From an uncultured Oscillospiraceae bacterium (lineage in GTDB: Bacteria; Bacillota; Clostridia; Oscillospirales; Acutalibacteraceae), in the NCBI GenBank assembly GCA_910588935.1, contig CAJUSM010000005.1, positions 4,189 through 68,188 of the forward strand: 64,000 nucleotides of DNA, in the 5' to 3' direction. The position numbers and the translations under genes were made by a program. This document shows, piece by piece, positions 1 through 8,447 of this stretch. The notes beneath the pieces are model-generated. The model did no database searches, was not told the DNA's origin, and worked only from the letters and a program-made list of their open reading frames with translations. Position 1 is the first letter of the stretch; each line of letters opens with the position of its first letter.

Positions 1-313
1 GCGGGAAGGGGAAACCGGGAAGTTTGCGGGAGAGGTGAACCTCTTTCAAACAGAAGGCCCCGGCGTGTATGAGATGGGCATTGTGCTGCACAGCGCCTGT
101 CGGGGGAAAGGGTATTCTAAGGAAGGCATTCATCTGCTGCTGAACCATGCTTTTGGGGAACTGGACGCCAAAAAGGTCACCAACTGCTTCGAGCCCGGCC
201 GGGCGGCCGCGCTGCGCATTCACCAAGCCGCGGGCTTTCAGGTTCTTAAAGAAGAGGAGGGGCTCCTGCACCTGGAGGTAACAAAGGAAGCCTATGGCCG
301 GGTGGAAGGCTAA
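1..313 (+). CDS. GNAT-family N-acetyltransferase, C-terminal part (cut by window edge)
   Basis: Open reading frame entering from the left edge (frame starting at base 2) and stopping at 311-313. The visible part carries the acetyl-CoA binding core of GNAT acetyltransferases: a beta strand (YEMGIVL), the pyrophosphate-binding loop CRGKGYSKEG, then a helix, and a C-terminal segment typical of the fold (ALRIHQAAGF, the equivalent of N-x-x-A-x-x-x-Y-x-x-x-GF). The GTG at 35 is internal, because the reading frame and the fold both continue upstream. The acetyl acceptor cannot be predicted from what is visible. It lies upstream of purA on the same strand with about 120 bp between them, so operon membership is uncertain. 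Confidence 0.8.
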   Translation, partial: REGETGKFAGEVNLFQTEGPGVYEMGIVLHSACRGKGYSKEGIHLLLNHAFGELDAKKVTNCFEPGRAAALRIHQAAGFQVLKEEEGLLHLEVTKEAYGRVEG

Positions 314-327
314 AATTTCTTTCAATG

Positions 328-382
328 GCGGGGAGCGATGGAAAAGTTTTTCGGCTTTTCCAAAAAGCCCTAGCGTCCCCGC
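328..382 (+). other. Nested hairpin upstream of purA
   Basis: An outer stem GCGGGGA (328-334) pairs with TCCCCGC (376-382). It encloses a second hairpin, GGAAAAG/CTTTTCC, around 340-361. No T-run follows on the plus strand, so it is not a clean intrinsic terminator. It may be a weak terminator for the acetyltransferase or a structured purA leader. No known purine riboswitch core was recognised. Confidence 0.4.
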
Positions 383-433
383 AAAATGTAAAATCGACAT
401 AAAAACACTTAATTTTTGAAAGGTCAGGTAAAA

Positions 434-1720
434 ATGGTAAAAGCAATTGTAGGCGCCTGCTGGGGCGACGAAGGCAAGGGCAAAATTACAGACGTGCTGG
501 CAGAGGATTCCGACATTGTGGTGCGCTTTCAGGGCGGCTCCAACGCCGGCCACACCATCATCAACCAGTATGGGAAATTTGTTCTGCACCAGCTGCCTTC
601 CGGGGTTTTCCGGCAGAATATTACAAATATCATCGGCAATGGCGTGGCCCTCTCGCCCGAAAATTTTCTCAGCGAGCTGAAATACATTGAGGAAGGCGGC
701 GTGCCGGCCCCGAAAATTCTAATTTCCAACCGCTGCCAGGTGCTCATGCCCTATCACAAGGAGCTGGACGGCCTGGAGGAAGCCCGGCTGGCGGATCAGG
801 CCTTTGGCTCTACCAAGTCTGGTATTGCGCCTTTCTATTCCGATAAATACGCGAAAATCGGTTTCCAGATCAGCGACCTTTTTGACGATAAGGACGCCAT
901 TTACCAGCGCATTGACCATGTTCTGGGCTTGAAAAATGTTCTTTACACCCAGCTTTACCACCGCCCGCCCCTGGACAGGGAGGAAATCTACCAGAAGCTT
1001 ATGGAGTATAAGGAAATGCTTGCCCCTTACGTGGCAGACACCACCACTCTGCTCTATCAGGCCGCCAAGGAGGACAAAACCATTCTGCTGGAGGGCCAGC
1101 TGGGCTCCCTGCGGGACCCGGATATGGGTATTTACCCTATGACTACCTCTTCTTCGCCTTTGGCGGCCTTTGGCGCGGTAGGAGCGGGAGGCATCCCGCC
1201 CTATGCCATCCGGCAGATTATCTCCGTGGTAAAGGCCTACTCCAGCGCGGTAGGAGCCGGGGAGTTTGTCTCTGAGATTTTTGGGGAAGAGGCCGAGGAG
1301 CTCCGCCGCCAGGGAGGCGACGGGGGAGAATATGGCGCTACCACTGGCCGTCCCCGGCAGGTAGGCTGGCTGGACCTGGTGGCAGCCCGGTACGGCTGCA
1401 TGGTCCAAGGGGCCACAGATGTGGCCTTTACTGTGCTGGACGCGCTGGGATATCTGGACGAAATTCCGGTATGCGTGGCCTATGAGCTGGACGGCGAGAA
1501 GATTGACTATTTTCCGCCCACAGCCCAGCTAAAGCGCTGCAAGCCCGTGCTGGAGGTGCTGCCTGGCTGGAAATGCGATATCCGGGATATTCACGAATAC
1601 GACAGCCTGCCGGAAAATGCTAAGCGGTATGTAGAGTTTGCGGAAGAGAGGTTGGGTGTGCCAGTAACCATGGTGTCCAACGGCCCTTCTCGGGGCCACA
1701 TTATTTACCGGAAGAAATAA
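434..1720 (+). CDS. purA: Adenylosuccinate synthetase
   Basis: Cytoplasmic enzyme that joins IMP and aspartate using GTP to make adenylosuccinate, the first committed step from IMP to AMP. The 428-residue product has the GTP-binding P-loop GDEGKGK at residues 11-17, the NAGHT motif at 37-41, and a GSTKSGIAP segment corresponding to the usual GTTKKGIGP region. Full length for the family. The ATG at 434 is preferred over an upstream TTG at 416 because the protein then begins directly with the conserved first strand (VKAIVGACWGDEGKGK). purB is not in the window. It is followed by a hairpin and then glmS. Confidence 0.95.
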   Translation: MVKAIVGACWGDEGKGKITDVLAEDSDIVVRFQGGSNAGHTIINQYGKFVLHQLPSGVFRQNITNIIGNGVALSPENFLSELKYIEEGGVPAPKILISNRCQVLMPYHKELDGLEEARLADQAFGSTKSGIAPFYSDKYAKIGFQISDLFDDKDAIYQRIDHVLGLKNVLYTQLYHRPPLDREEIYQKLMEYKEMLAPYVADTTTLLYQAAKEDKTILLEGQLGSLRDPDMGIYPMTTSSSPLAAFGAVGAGGIPPYAIRQIISVVKAYSSAVGAGEFVSEIFGEEAEELRRQGGDGGEYGATTGRPRQVGWLDLVAARYGCMVQGATDVAFTVLDALGYLDEIPVCVAYELDGEKIDYFPPTAQLKRCKPVLEVLPGWKCDIRDIHEYDSLPENAKRYVEFAEERLGVPVTMVSNGPSRGHIIYRKK

Positions 1721-1825
1721 GTGAACGGCGCCGCGGGCAAGGGCTTGGGAAACGGGTTTCCAGGGCATTGCCATGGCAAAGTTATAAAAATTTCGGCACG
1801 CAAGTTCCAAAACGTCCAATTTGCG

Positions 1826-1858
1826 AAGGCTGCCCCCGCCTGGCGGGCAGCCTTTTCC
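1826..1858 (+). terminator. Intrinsic terminator between purA and glmS
   Basis: GC-rich hairpin with arms AAGGCTGCCC and GGGCAGCCTT around a short loop, followed by a TTTT stretch. It lies about 30 bp before the glmS ribosome site, so it could end purA transcription or attenuate glmS. Confidence 0.6.
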
Positions 1859-1885
1859 CACCATCTTTTAAGGAGGTATCGCCCT

Positions 1886-3715
1886 ATGTGCGGAATCGTT
1901 GGTTATATTGGAGAGGAACAGGCTGCCCCTGTTTTGCTAGGCGGCCTGAAAAAGCTGGAGTATCGGGGTTATGACTCCGCCGGAGTGGCTGTGCACAATA
2001 GCTCCGGCCTCCATGTGGTTAAGGCAAAAGGCCGGCTGGCTGTGCTGGACGGCATTTTGGAAGGGGGAGCCACCCTGCCCGGCACTGTGGGCATTGGGCA
2101 CACCCGCTGGGCCACCCACGGCGCCCCAAGCGATGTGAACTCCCATCCTCAGGTGAGCGACGGCGGCCTTTTTGCCGTGGTGCACAATGGTATTATTGAA
2201 AACTATCTCTACCTAAAAAACCACTTAAAGCGCCGGGGCGTGGCCTTTGTGTCTGATACTGATACCGAGGTAGTGGCCCAAATGCTGGAGTACTACTACA
2301 AGGGAGACGTGCTCCAGGCCATCCGCCAGGTAACGGACCGCGTAGAGGGCAGCTATGCCTTAGGGATTATCTGTGCCCACTGCCCGGAAAAGGTTTTTGC
2401 CGTGCGGAAAGACAGCCCCTTAATTGTAGGCCTGGGCCAGGGCGAAAACTTTATTGCCTCCGATGTCACCGCGATTTTAGGCCATACCAGGCGTATCTGC
2501 CGGTTAAAGGATCGGGAAATCGCTGTACTGGAGCGGGGCGGCGCCCGGTTTTTCGACGCTGAGCTGGATCCAGTGGAGAAGCAGGAGGAGCTGGTAGAGT
2601 GGGATGTGGCCGCCGCGGAAAAGGGGGGCTATGAGCACTTTATGATGAAGGAAATCTGTGAGCAGCCCGAGGCCTTGGGAAAAACCATATCCCCCCGTAT
2701 CCGGGAGGGGCGGGTGGTTTTAGACGGCATACGCCTGAGCAAAGAAGAAATTGAGGGCCTGAGCCGCATTTACATTGTGGCCTGCGGCACCTCTTACCAT
2801 GTGGGGGCAGTTGCAAAATATGCCATGGAAAAGCTTCTCCGCCTGCCCATTGAGGTGGATGTGGCCTCGGAGTTTCGGTACAGAGAGCCTATCTTGGACA
2901 GCCGTACCCTGGTGATCATTATCAGCCAATCGGGAGAAACCGCCGACACCTTGGCAGCCCTTCGGGAGGCAAAGCGCCAGGGGGCCAGGACACTTTCCAT
3001 TGTCAACGTGGTGGGCAGCACCATTGCCAGCGAGTCGGACGATGTGCTGTATACCTGGGCCGGGCCGGAGATTGCCGTAGCCTCTACCAAGGCCTACAGC
3101 ACCCAGCTGGCCATGATTTACCTGATTGCCCTGTATATGGTTCAGGAGCTGGGAACCATGCCCCAGCAGGAGCTGGCGGGCCTGCTTGCCCAGCTGGAAA
3201 ACCTGCCGCGGCTGGCGGAACGCTGCCTAGCTGAAAAGAAAGAGATTCAGTACTTTGCATCTCGGTACTTTAATGCTGGGGATATCTACTTTATCGGCAG
3301 GAACGTAGACTATGCCGCCTCTTTGGAGGCATCCCTTAAGCTCAAGGAAATTTCCTACATCCACTCCGAGGCCTATACCGGCGGGGAGCTGAAGCATGGC
3401 CCTATCTCCCTAATTGAGGAGGGCACCCTGGTGGTAGCCATATGCACCTGCCGCCGGCTGTTTGAAAAAATGATGGCCAATATCCGGGAGGTGAAGGCCA
3501 GGGGCGCGGTAGTGCTTGGCATTACTACGCCCCAGCTGGCAGAGGCCCTTGCCCAAGAGGCCGACTGCCTGTTCGCGGTGCCGGATACCGCCGAGTTTAT
3601 GCTGCCCTCTATGTCCATTTTGCCCCTGCAGCTGTTTGCCTATTATGTGGCCTCTATGAAGGGCTGCGATATCGATAAGCCCCGGAATTTGGCGAAGTCT
3701 GTGACAGTGGAATAG
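1886..3715 (+). CDS. glmS: Glutamine-fructose-6-phosphate aminotransferase (isomerizing)
   Basis: Makes glucosamine-6-phosphate from fructose-6-phosphate and glutamine, the entry step to peptidoglycan amino sugars. The product is 609 residues, the normal length. It begins MCGIVGY, with the N-terminal nucleophile Cys2 of the class II glutaminase domain (about residues 2-220). Two sugar isomerase (SIS) domains follow, and it ends in the family's hallmark tail KSVTVE. The start at 1886 is fixed by an AAGGAGG ribosome site at 1870-1876; a longer in-frame opening back to 1721 is not used. No glmS ribozyme core was recognised upstream. The HAD phosphatase gene follows after 10 bp. Confidence 0.96.
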   Translation: MCGIVGYIGEEQAAPVLLGGLKKLEYRGYDSAGVAVHNSSGLHVVKAKGRLAVLDGILEGGATLPGTVGIGHTRWATHGAPSDVNSHPQVSDGGLFAVVHNGIIENYLYLKNHLKRRGVAFVSDTDTEVVAQMLEYYYKGDVLQAIRQVTDRVEGSYALGIICAHCPEKVFAVRKDSPLIVGLGQGENFIASDVTAILGHTRRICRLKDREIAVLERGGARFFDAELDPVEKQEELVEWDVAAAEKGGYEHFMMKEICEQPEALGKTISPRIREGRVVLDGIRLSKEEIEGLSRIYIVACGTSYHVGAVAKYAMEKLLRLPIEVDVASEFRYREPILDSRTLVIIISQSGETADTLAALREAKRQGARTLSIVNVVGSTIASESDDVLYTWAGPEIAVASTKAYSTQLAMIYLIALYMVQELGTMPQQELAGLLAQLENLPRLAERCLAEKKEIQYFASRYFNAGDIYFIGRNVDYAASLEASLKLKEISYIHSEAYTGGELKHGPISLIEEGTLVVAICTCRRLFEKMMANIREVKARGAVVLGITTPQLAEALAQEADCLFAVPDTAEFMLPSMSILPLQLFAYYVASMKGCDIDKPRNLAKSVTVE

Positions 3716-3725
3716 AGGAGCAGGT

Positions 3726-4520
3726 ATGGAGGACGCAAGGAAAAGGCTGGAAAATATAAAAATGTTTGTGCTGGATATGGACGGCACCATATATCTTGGA
3801 GATACCCTGTTTCCCTTTACCCAGAATTTTTTGCGGGAAACCAGAGCCAGGGGCAGAGACTTCTGCTTTTTTACCAACAACAGTTCTAAAAATCGAGAGG
3901 CCTATCTTTCCCGGCTGGCAGGAATGGGGATCCAGGTGCCTCCGGAAAAAATGCTGATTTCCAATGGGGTAATTCTGGAGTGGCTGGCTGCCAACCGGCC
4001 GGGGAAATCCGCCTATGTGGTGGGCACACCGGCCCTAGAGGAGGATTTCCGCCAGGCCGGAATTCCTATGGCCTGCACGGCCCCCGACTATGTGGTGCTG
4101 GGCTTTGACACCAGCCTGACCTATGAAAAGCTCCGGCTGGCCTGTCATTTTATCCGGAATGGGGCAGAGTTTTTTGGAGTTAACCCAGATCTAAACTGCC
4201 CGGTAGAAGGGGGCTTTATCCCAGACTGCGGCTCTATCGCGGCTTTGGTCAAGGCTTCTACCGGGGTGCAGTGCGAGTTTTTCGGCAAACCCTCCCGGCA
4301 TTGCCTAGACTACATTATGAGAAAAACCAACTGCAAAGAGGAAGAACTTGCAGTAATCGGCGATAGGCTTTACACAGACATCGCTCTGGCAGCCGGGACA
4401 AAGGCTTTATCAATTTTGGTAATGAGTGGGGAGACCACAAAGGAAATGCTGAAAGAAAGCCCCTGGCAGCCGGACTTGGTTTGGGAGAACCTGGCGGCGT
4501 TGGGAAAAGACCTTTTTTGA
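3726..4520 (+). CDS. HAD-superfamily IIA phosphatase (NagD-like)
   Basis: A 264-residue cytosolic phosphatase of the HAD superfamily. The nucleophile motif DMDGT is at residues 17-21 and is followed by YLGD; TNNSS (motif II) and IGDRLYTDI (motif III acidic loop) are present. Relatives (NagD, AraL, p-nitrophenyl phosphatases) dephosphorylate nucleotides or sugar phosphates; the substrate here cannot be read from sequence. It starts 10 bp after glmS with its own ribosome site (GAGGAGCAGG) and probably shares the glmS transcript, which fits a role in sugar phosphate housekeeping. A strong terminator follows. Confidence 0.88.
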   Translation: MEDARKRLENIKMFVLDMDGTIYLGDTLFPFTQNFLRETRARGRDFCFFTNNSSKNREAYLSRLAGMGIQVPPEKMLISNGVILEWLAANRPGKSAYVVGTPALEEDFRQAGIPMACTAPDYVVLGFDTSLTYEKLRLACHFIRNGAEFFGVNPDLNCPVEGGFIPDCGSIAALVKASTGVQCEFFGKPSRHCLDYIMRKTNCKEEELAVIGDRLYTDIALAAGTKALSILVMSGETTKEMLKESPWQPDLVWENLAALGKDLF

Positions 4521-4540
4521 CACGGCAATATAAAGCCCCG

Positions 4541-4582
4541 AAAAGAGGCAGATGCTCAGCAAGAGGGCATCTGTTCTTTTTT
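4541..4582 (+). terminator. Intrinsic terminator after glmS-HAD operon
   Basis: Stem CAGATGC/GCATCTG extended by AAAAGA/TCTTTT, then a T-run. It closes the glmS-phosphatase transcription unit. Confidence 0.8.
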
Positions 4583-4583
4583 C

Positions 4584-4612
4584 TTTACAAATTTCTGAAA
4601 ATAGAGTAAAAT
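4584..4612 (+). promoter_or_regulatory. Putative sigma-A promoter of the pilus-like operon
   Basis: TTTACA at 4584-4589 and TAAAAT at 4607-4612 with 17 bp between them. It lies immediately after the preceding terminator and about 50 bp upstream of the PilC-like gene. Confidence 0.55.
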
Positions 4613-4662
4613 AATACCGTATTATTCTGCGGCACTTTACGCTGCCCACAACGGAGGTTCCC

Positions 4663-5706
4663 ATGAAAAAAGAAATCTCACACGAAACCATTGCCGGCCT
4701 ATGCCTAGAGCTCTCTATGCTTCTCCACGCCGGCGTGGCTGTGGCCGACGGCCTTTTGCTAATGGGCGAGGAGGAGCCGGAGGGCCCCTATAAAAAAATG
4801 CTGGGGGAAATGGCGGATATGGTGGACAGCGGGGAGACTCTTTCCGCTGCCATGAAATCTACCGAGGCTTTCCCTTCCTATGTCTGCGGCCTGGCAGAGG
4901 TAGGGGAACAATCCGGGCGCACCGAGGAGGCACTTTCCGCGCTGGCCCAATACTATGAAAACCGCGCCAGGCTGGACCGGCGGCTACGCAGCGCCCTGCT
5001 CTATCCCGCTGCCATGCTGGCCCTAATGCTAGTGGTTATCACTGTCCTGCTGGTACAGGTGCTGCCCATTTTTGACGATGTCTATGCCTCGTTAGGCGGG
5101 CGGCTTACCGGCGTGGCCGGAGGCCTGCTGGCCATTGGCCGCGGTCTGGATGCCGCCATGCCTTTGCTACTGCTCCTGTTGGCTGCCATTGTGGCTTTCT
5201 TTATTCTGTTTACCTTGGTGGGCAGTTTCCGAGACAAGATAACCGGCTTTTGGAAAAGCTGGCGGGGAGACAAGGGGGTCTCCCGCCAAATGAATACCGC
5301 CAGACTGGCCCAGGCGTTGGCTATGGGTATGGCCAGCGGCCTGCCCTTGGAACAGGCTGTGGATTTGGCTGGCAACCTGATGGCCGATGTGCCCGCTGCC
5401 CAAGAAAGATGTAAAAACTGCCTGAACCGTATGGACGAAGGCCAGCCAATGGCTGCCGCCATGAAAGAGAGCGGCCTGCTCCCCGCTCCCCAGTGCCGGC
5501 TGCTAGAGCTTGGCCAGCGCAGCGGGGCAGGGGATTCCGCCATGGAGAAGATTGCCCAGGATCTGGCGGAAGAGAGCGAGGCCGCCTTGGAAGATCAAGT
5601 TAGCCGGGCAGAGCCTGCGCTGGTTCTGGTTTGCTCGGTATTGGTCGGCTTAATCCTGCTCTCTGTAATGCTGCCGCTGATGGACATTATGGCGGCAATT
5701 GGGTGA
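4663..5706 (+). CDS. Type II secretion/type IV pilus inner-membrane protein (GspF/PilC/ComGB-like)
   Basis: Polytopic membrane platform protein of the GspF/PilC family, 347 residues, slightly short for the family (about 400). An N-terminal cytoplasmic GspF domain (about 5-105, with the LSMLLHAGV and GEQSGR signatures) is followed by a hydrophobic segment near 108-135 and another near 160-185. A second GspF-type repeat follows (LAQALAMGMASGLPLEQAV, LELGQRSGA) with a C-terminal membrane helix. In such systems this protein couples the assembly ATPase to the growing pseudopilus. It is the first gene of a six-gene run ending in pilT and a sortase gene. The start is an ATG after CGGAGG. Confidence 0.88.
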   Translation: MKKEISHETIAGLCLELSMLLHAGVAVADGLLLMGEEEPEGPYKKMLGEMADMVDSGETLSAAMKSTEAFPSYVCGLAEVGEQSGRTEEALSALAQYYENRARLDRRLRSALLYPAAMLALMLVVITVLLVQVLPIFDDVYASLGGRLTGVAGGLLAIGRGLDAAMPLLLLLLAAIVAFFILFTLVGSFRDKITGFWKSWRGDKGVSRQMNTARLAQALAMGMASGLPLEQAVDLAGNLMADVPAAQERCKNCLNRMDEGQPMAAAMKESGLLPAPQCRLLELGQRSGAGDSAMEKIAQDLAEESEAALEDQVSRAEPALVLVCSVLVGLILLSVMLPLMDIMAAIG

Positions 5707-5710
5707 GGCC

Positions 5711-6043
5711 ATGGGCATGAGAAGAAGGGCCCAAAGGGCTGAAACCGGAATCCGGATTGCAAAAATGCTTGCCCTGCCCGCCGCTGCCGGAGCGGTGGTT
5801 CTGTGTTTTGCCATGGCGCTGGAAAGCTTGGACCAGGGCCGGGCGCGGGAAGGGCAGGACCAGCTGGAGCAGGCCCTGCGCAAGGGCTGCGTGGCCTGTT
5901 ACGCGGCAGAAGGGGCTTATCCACAAAACTTGGACTACCTGAAGGACCACTATGGGGTACAGGTGGACAACGAGCGGTATATTGTGCACTACGAGATATA
6001 CGGCGAAAATCTCATGCCAAATATTACGGTGTTGGAGAGATAG
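5711..6043 (+). CDS. Small membrane-anchored pilus-operon protein
   Basis: Uncharacterised 110-residue protein. A basic N-terminus (MGMRRRAQR) precedes one hydrophobic helix (about residues 18-42). A helical stretch follows, then a soluble tail containing AYPQNLDYLKDHYG and ending ENLMPNITVL. The Tyr-Pro/Leu-x-Tyr-Leu pattern after the helix resembles globular ends of Firmicute pseudopilins. No canonical G|xxxxE prepilin peptidase site is obvious. The ATG at 5711 lies 4 bp after the preceding stop; the ATG at 5717 is an alternative. Tight spacing places it in the same operon. The function is inferred from context only. Confidence 0.6.
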   Translation: MGMRRRAQRAETGIRIAKMLALPAAAGAVVLCFAMALESLDQGRAREGQDQLEQALRKGCVACYAAEGAYPQNLDYLKDHYGVQVDNERYIVHYEIYGENLMPNITVLER

Positions 6044-6050
6044 GAAACTT

Positions 6051-6542
6051 ATGAAGAGAAAATTAGTAAAGCATCAGCTGGACGGTTTGATGGCCCTTTT
6101 GCTTTTCGCCATATTCGCCGTTTGCGTGCTCATTGTGCTGCTTACGGGGGCTAAGGCCTACCGCCGGCTAACCGCCCGGGACCAAGAGGCTTACCAGGCC
6201 AGAACCTGTGTCCAGTATCTTGCCCAGCGGGTGCGCCAGGCAGACCGGCGGGACGGCATTGCGCTGGAGGAGGACTTCCAGGGCACACAGGCCCTGCTGC
6301 TGGACGCGGACCAGGAATACGTGACCCGGGTGTACTGCTACGAGGGATATCTTATGGAGCTGTACTGTGAAGCCGGCGCCGGGCTGGGGCCTGGGGACGG
6401 GGAGCGAATTATGGAGGCCAAGAGCTTGCAAATGGACATTACAGGAGATACCATTGCAATGAAAGTGGTTACCGGAGCCCAGGACCAGGAAAGGGAATCG
6501 GTTTTAACCATTTCCCTGCGGAGCAAAAACGGAACCACATAA
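6051..6542 (+). CDS. DUF4860-like membrane-anchored pilus-operon protein
   Basis: A 163-residue product with a short basic N-terminus, one hydrophobic helix (about residues 14-38), and an extracellular domain of beta-rich character with the YEGYLMELYC and MDITGDTIAMKV segments. The layout matches DUF4860 proteins, which accompany type IV pilus-like loci in Clostridia. The assignment rests on my recall of the family, not on a search. The in-frame opening extends upstream, but the ATG at 6051 sits 7 bp after the preceding stop. LDG just before the hydrophobic helix might be a divergent prepilin cleavage site. Confidence 0.62.
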   Translation: MKRKLVKHQLDGLMALLLFAIFAVCVLIVLLTGAKAYRRLTARDQEAYQARTCVQYLAQRVRQADRRDGIALEEDFQGTQALLLDADQEYVTRVYCYEGYLMELYCEAGAGLGPGDGERIMEAKSLQMDITGDTIAMKVVTGAQDQERESVLTISLRSKNGTT

Positions 6543-6576
6543 GGAAACCAGCACACCCCGAGAAAGGACTGTAACA

Positions 6577-6948
6577 ATGAAAAGCAAAGCGCCCCTGGTT
6601 ATGATGGAACAGATGGTGATGATTTTGGTATTTGCTCTGGCTGCCGCCCTGTGCCTGCAGGCCTTTGTTCTCTCCAATTCCCTTTCAGAGCAGGGCCAGG
6701 CCCGGGATCAGGCCGTGGTACTCTGCGAAAACGCCGCGGAAACAGTAAAAATTGGCCCCCAGGAAAGCTTTGTGGCCTATTATGACGAAGCCTGGCAGCA
6801 AGCACAGGCACCCTCTGTTTACCGGCTGGAGGTAAACGGACTGCCACAGGAGCTGGAAACCCTTTGCCAGGCCAAGGCACGGGTCCTTCGGGAGGCAGAC
6901 GGGGAAGAGCTTTATAGCCTGGGCTATGCTTGGCAGGAGGTGGACTAA
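6577..6948 (+). CDS. Small pseudopilin-like membrane protein
   Basis: A 123-residue protein with an N-terminal hydrophobic helix (about residues 8-33) and a soluble helix-plus-beta tail. It contains VLCENAAETVK, a helix reminiscent of the CxxAAE stretch of minor pilins. It has no recognised domain and no clear glycine-glutamate prepilin signature. It is preceded by GAGAAAGGA and followed without a gap by the next gene (TAA then ATG at 6949). A minor pseudopilin of this operon is the most economical reading; direct evidence is lacking. Confidence 0.6.
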   Translation: MKSKAPLVMMEQMVMILVFALAAALCLQAFVLSNSLSEQGQARDQAVVLCENAAETVKIGPQESFVAYYDEAWQQAQAPSVYRLEVNGLPQELETLCQAKARVLREADGEELYSLGYAWQEVD

Positions 6949-7353
6949 ATGGCAAAACGGGAAAGGTCGGGGTTTGCCCCGCCGGCTTTGGGGGGCAGCT
7001 CGCTGCTGGTAGTATTTGCAGTGCTCTGCCTAACAGTATTCGCCTTGCTCAGCCTTTCCACGGTTCGGGCGGATTCCCGCCTGGGGGAGGCCTCGGCAAA
7101 GGCTGTGACCCAGTACTATGGCGCCGATGCCCAGGCTCAGGAGATTCTGGCCCGTCTCCGCCTGGGAGAGCAGCCACAAGGCGTGGAGAACAGCGGGGAT
7201 ATCTATTTTTATAACTGTGAAATATCCCCCACCCAAGAGCTGGTGGTAACCGTATGGGTGAAGGACGGCGATTTTGAAATTTACGAGTGGTACACCAGGG
7301 CTACCGGAGAGTGGACACCCCAGGATAGAATTCGGGTATGGAACGGCGAGTAA
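6949..7353 (+). CDS. Small membrane-anchored pilus-operon protein
   Basis: Uncharacterised 134-residue protein. A basic/proline-rich leader of about 15 residues ends in GG, followed by a hydrophobic helix (about 16-40: SSLLVVFAVLCLTVF) and a periplasm-type soluble domain with repeated beta strands (ELVVTVWVKDGDFEIYEWY). The layout is that of a single-pass pilin-like or adaptor protein. It abuts the gene before it and lies 22 bp upstream of pilT. No enzymatic motif is visible. Confidence 0.58.
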   Translation: MAKRERSGFAPPALGGSSLLVVFAVLCLTVFALLSLSTVRADSRLGEASAKAVTQYYGADAQAQEILARLRLGEQPQGVENSGDIYFYNCEISPTQELVVTVWVKDGDFEIYEWYTRATGEWTPQDRIRVWNGE

Positions 7354-7375
7354 TTTGAAGAAAGGCAGCGACACA

Positions 7376-8434
7376 ATGGAAAAGGTTTTGGAATATTTGC
7401 AGCGGGCCGTGCACGATCAGGCCTCCGATCTCTTTATTGTCAGCGGCAGCCCGGTGTGCGAAAAGCTGGAGAACCGGCTGGTTCGGATGAACAGCGACCA
7501 GCTTTTCCCCCAGCACACCGAGGCCCTGATTACCGAGCTCTACCAAATGGCCGGCCGCCCTATGGAGCGCTTTGCCGAAAAGGGGGACGATGATTTTTCT
7601 TGCCCGGTGCCTGGCTTAGCCCGGTTTCGGGTAAATACCTACCGCCAGCGGGGCTCTATGGCGGCGGTGGTCCGGGTGGTTTCCTTCGATATCCCAGACT
7701 GGCAGAGCCTGCACATCCCATCCCAGGTGATGGACCTGGCCCAGCTGCACAGCGGTATGGTGCTGGTTACCGGCACTGCCGGTAGCGGAAAATCTACCAC
7801 CCAGGCCTGCATTATTGATGCCATCAACCGTTCCCGGGACGCCCACATTATTACTCTGGAAGATCCCATTGAGTACCTGCACCGGAACCAAAAAAGCATT
7901 GTGAGCCAGCGGGAAATTGCCATAGATACGGCAGACTATTTGGCCGCCCTGCGGGCCTGCCTGCGCCAGGCCCCAGACGTAATGCTGGTGGGGGAAATGC
8001 GGGACCACGAGACCATCCGCACCGCTATGACGGCGGCGGAAACCGGCCATTTGCTTATTGCTACCCTGCACACCAAGGGCACAGTGAATACCATAGACAG
8101 AATTGTAGATACCTTCCCGGGGGACCAGCAGGGCCAGGTTCGGGCCCAGCTATCTATGGTTCTCGGCGCGGTGGTCTCTCAGCAGCTAGTACCAGGTGTC
8201 AGCGGCGAGCTGGTGCCGGCCTTTGAGGTAATGCGTATCAACAGTGCCATTCGCAGCCTAATCCGAGATAGCAAAACCCACCAGATTGACAGTGCCATTG
8301 CCGCCGGCGCGGCGGAAGGCATGATGACAATGGATCAATCTATTTTGCGCCTGGTAAAGGCTGGGCTGGTGGACAAAGAAACCGCCCTGAATTATAGTGA
8401 GAACCCTGACCAGATGCGCAGGCGGCTGGGTTGA
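7376..8434 (+). CDS. PilT-type twitching/retraction ATPase
   Basis: Cytoplasmic hexameric secretion ATPase of the GspE/PilT family, 352 residues, the right length for PilT rather than the longer PilB/GspE. Visible are the Walker A GTAGSGKST (133-141), the Asp box (ITLEDPIEYLH), Walker B region (VMLVGEMRD) and His box (IATLHTKGTVNTIDR). The ATG at 7376 is chosen because the protein then begins with the PilT-like N-terminal domain (LEYLQRAVHDQASDLFI); a longer in-frame opening overlaps the previous gene. It is the only secretion ATPase in this operon, so whether it drives extension, retraction or both is open. Confidence 0.9.
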   Translation: MEKVLEYLQRAVHDQASDLFIVSGSPVCEKLENRLVRMNSDQLFPQHTEALITELYQMAGRPMERFAEKGDDDFSCPVPGLARFRVNTYRQRGSMAAVVRVVSFDIPDWQSLHIPSQVMDLAQLHSGMVLVTGTAGSGKSTTQACIIDAINRSRDAHIITLEDPIEYLHRNQKSIVSQREIAIDTADYLAALRACLRQAPDVMLVGEMRDHETIRTAMTAAETGHLLIATLHTKGTVNTIDRIVDTFPGDQQGQVRAQLSMVLGAVVSQQLVPGVSGELVPAFEVMRINSAIRSLIRDSKTHQIDSAIAAGAAEGMMTMDQSILRLVKAGLVDKETALNYSENPDQMRRRLG

Positions 8435-8447
8435 GGAGGGAATGGCC

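Noticed and set aside
719..1408. 229-residue ORF antisense to purA
   Set aside because: It is a frame shadow inside a well-conserved gene, as with the other long antisense ORFs in hflX, fhs and argJ.
1721..1885. Possible glmS ribozyme upstream of glmS
   Set aside because: The region lacks the ribozyme's conserved 5' cleavage core and double pseudoknot pattern. What is visible is a plain GC-rich hairpin with a short T-run.
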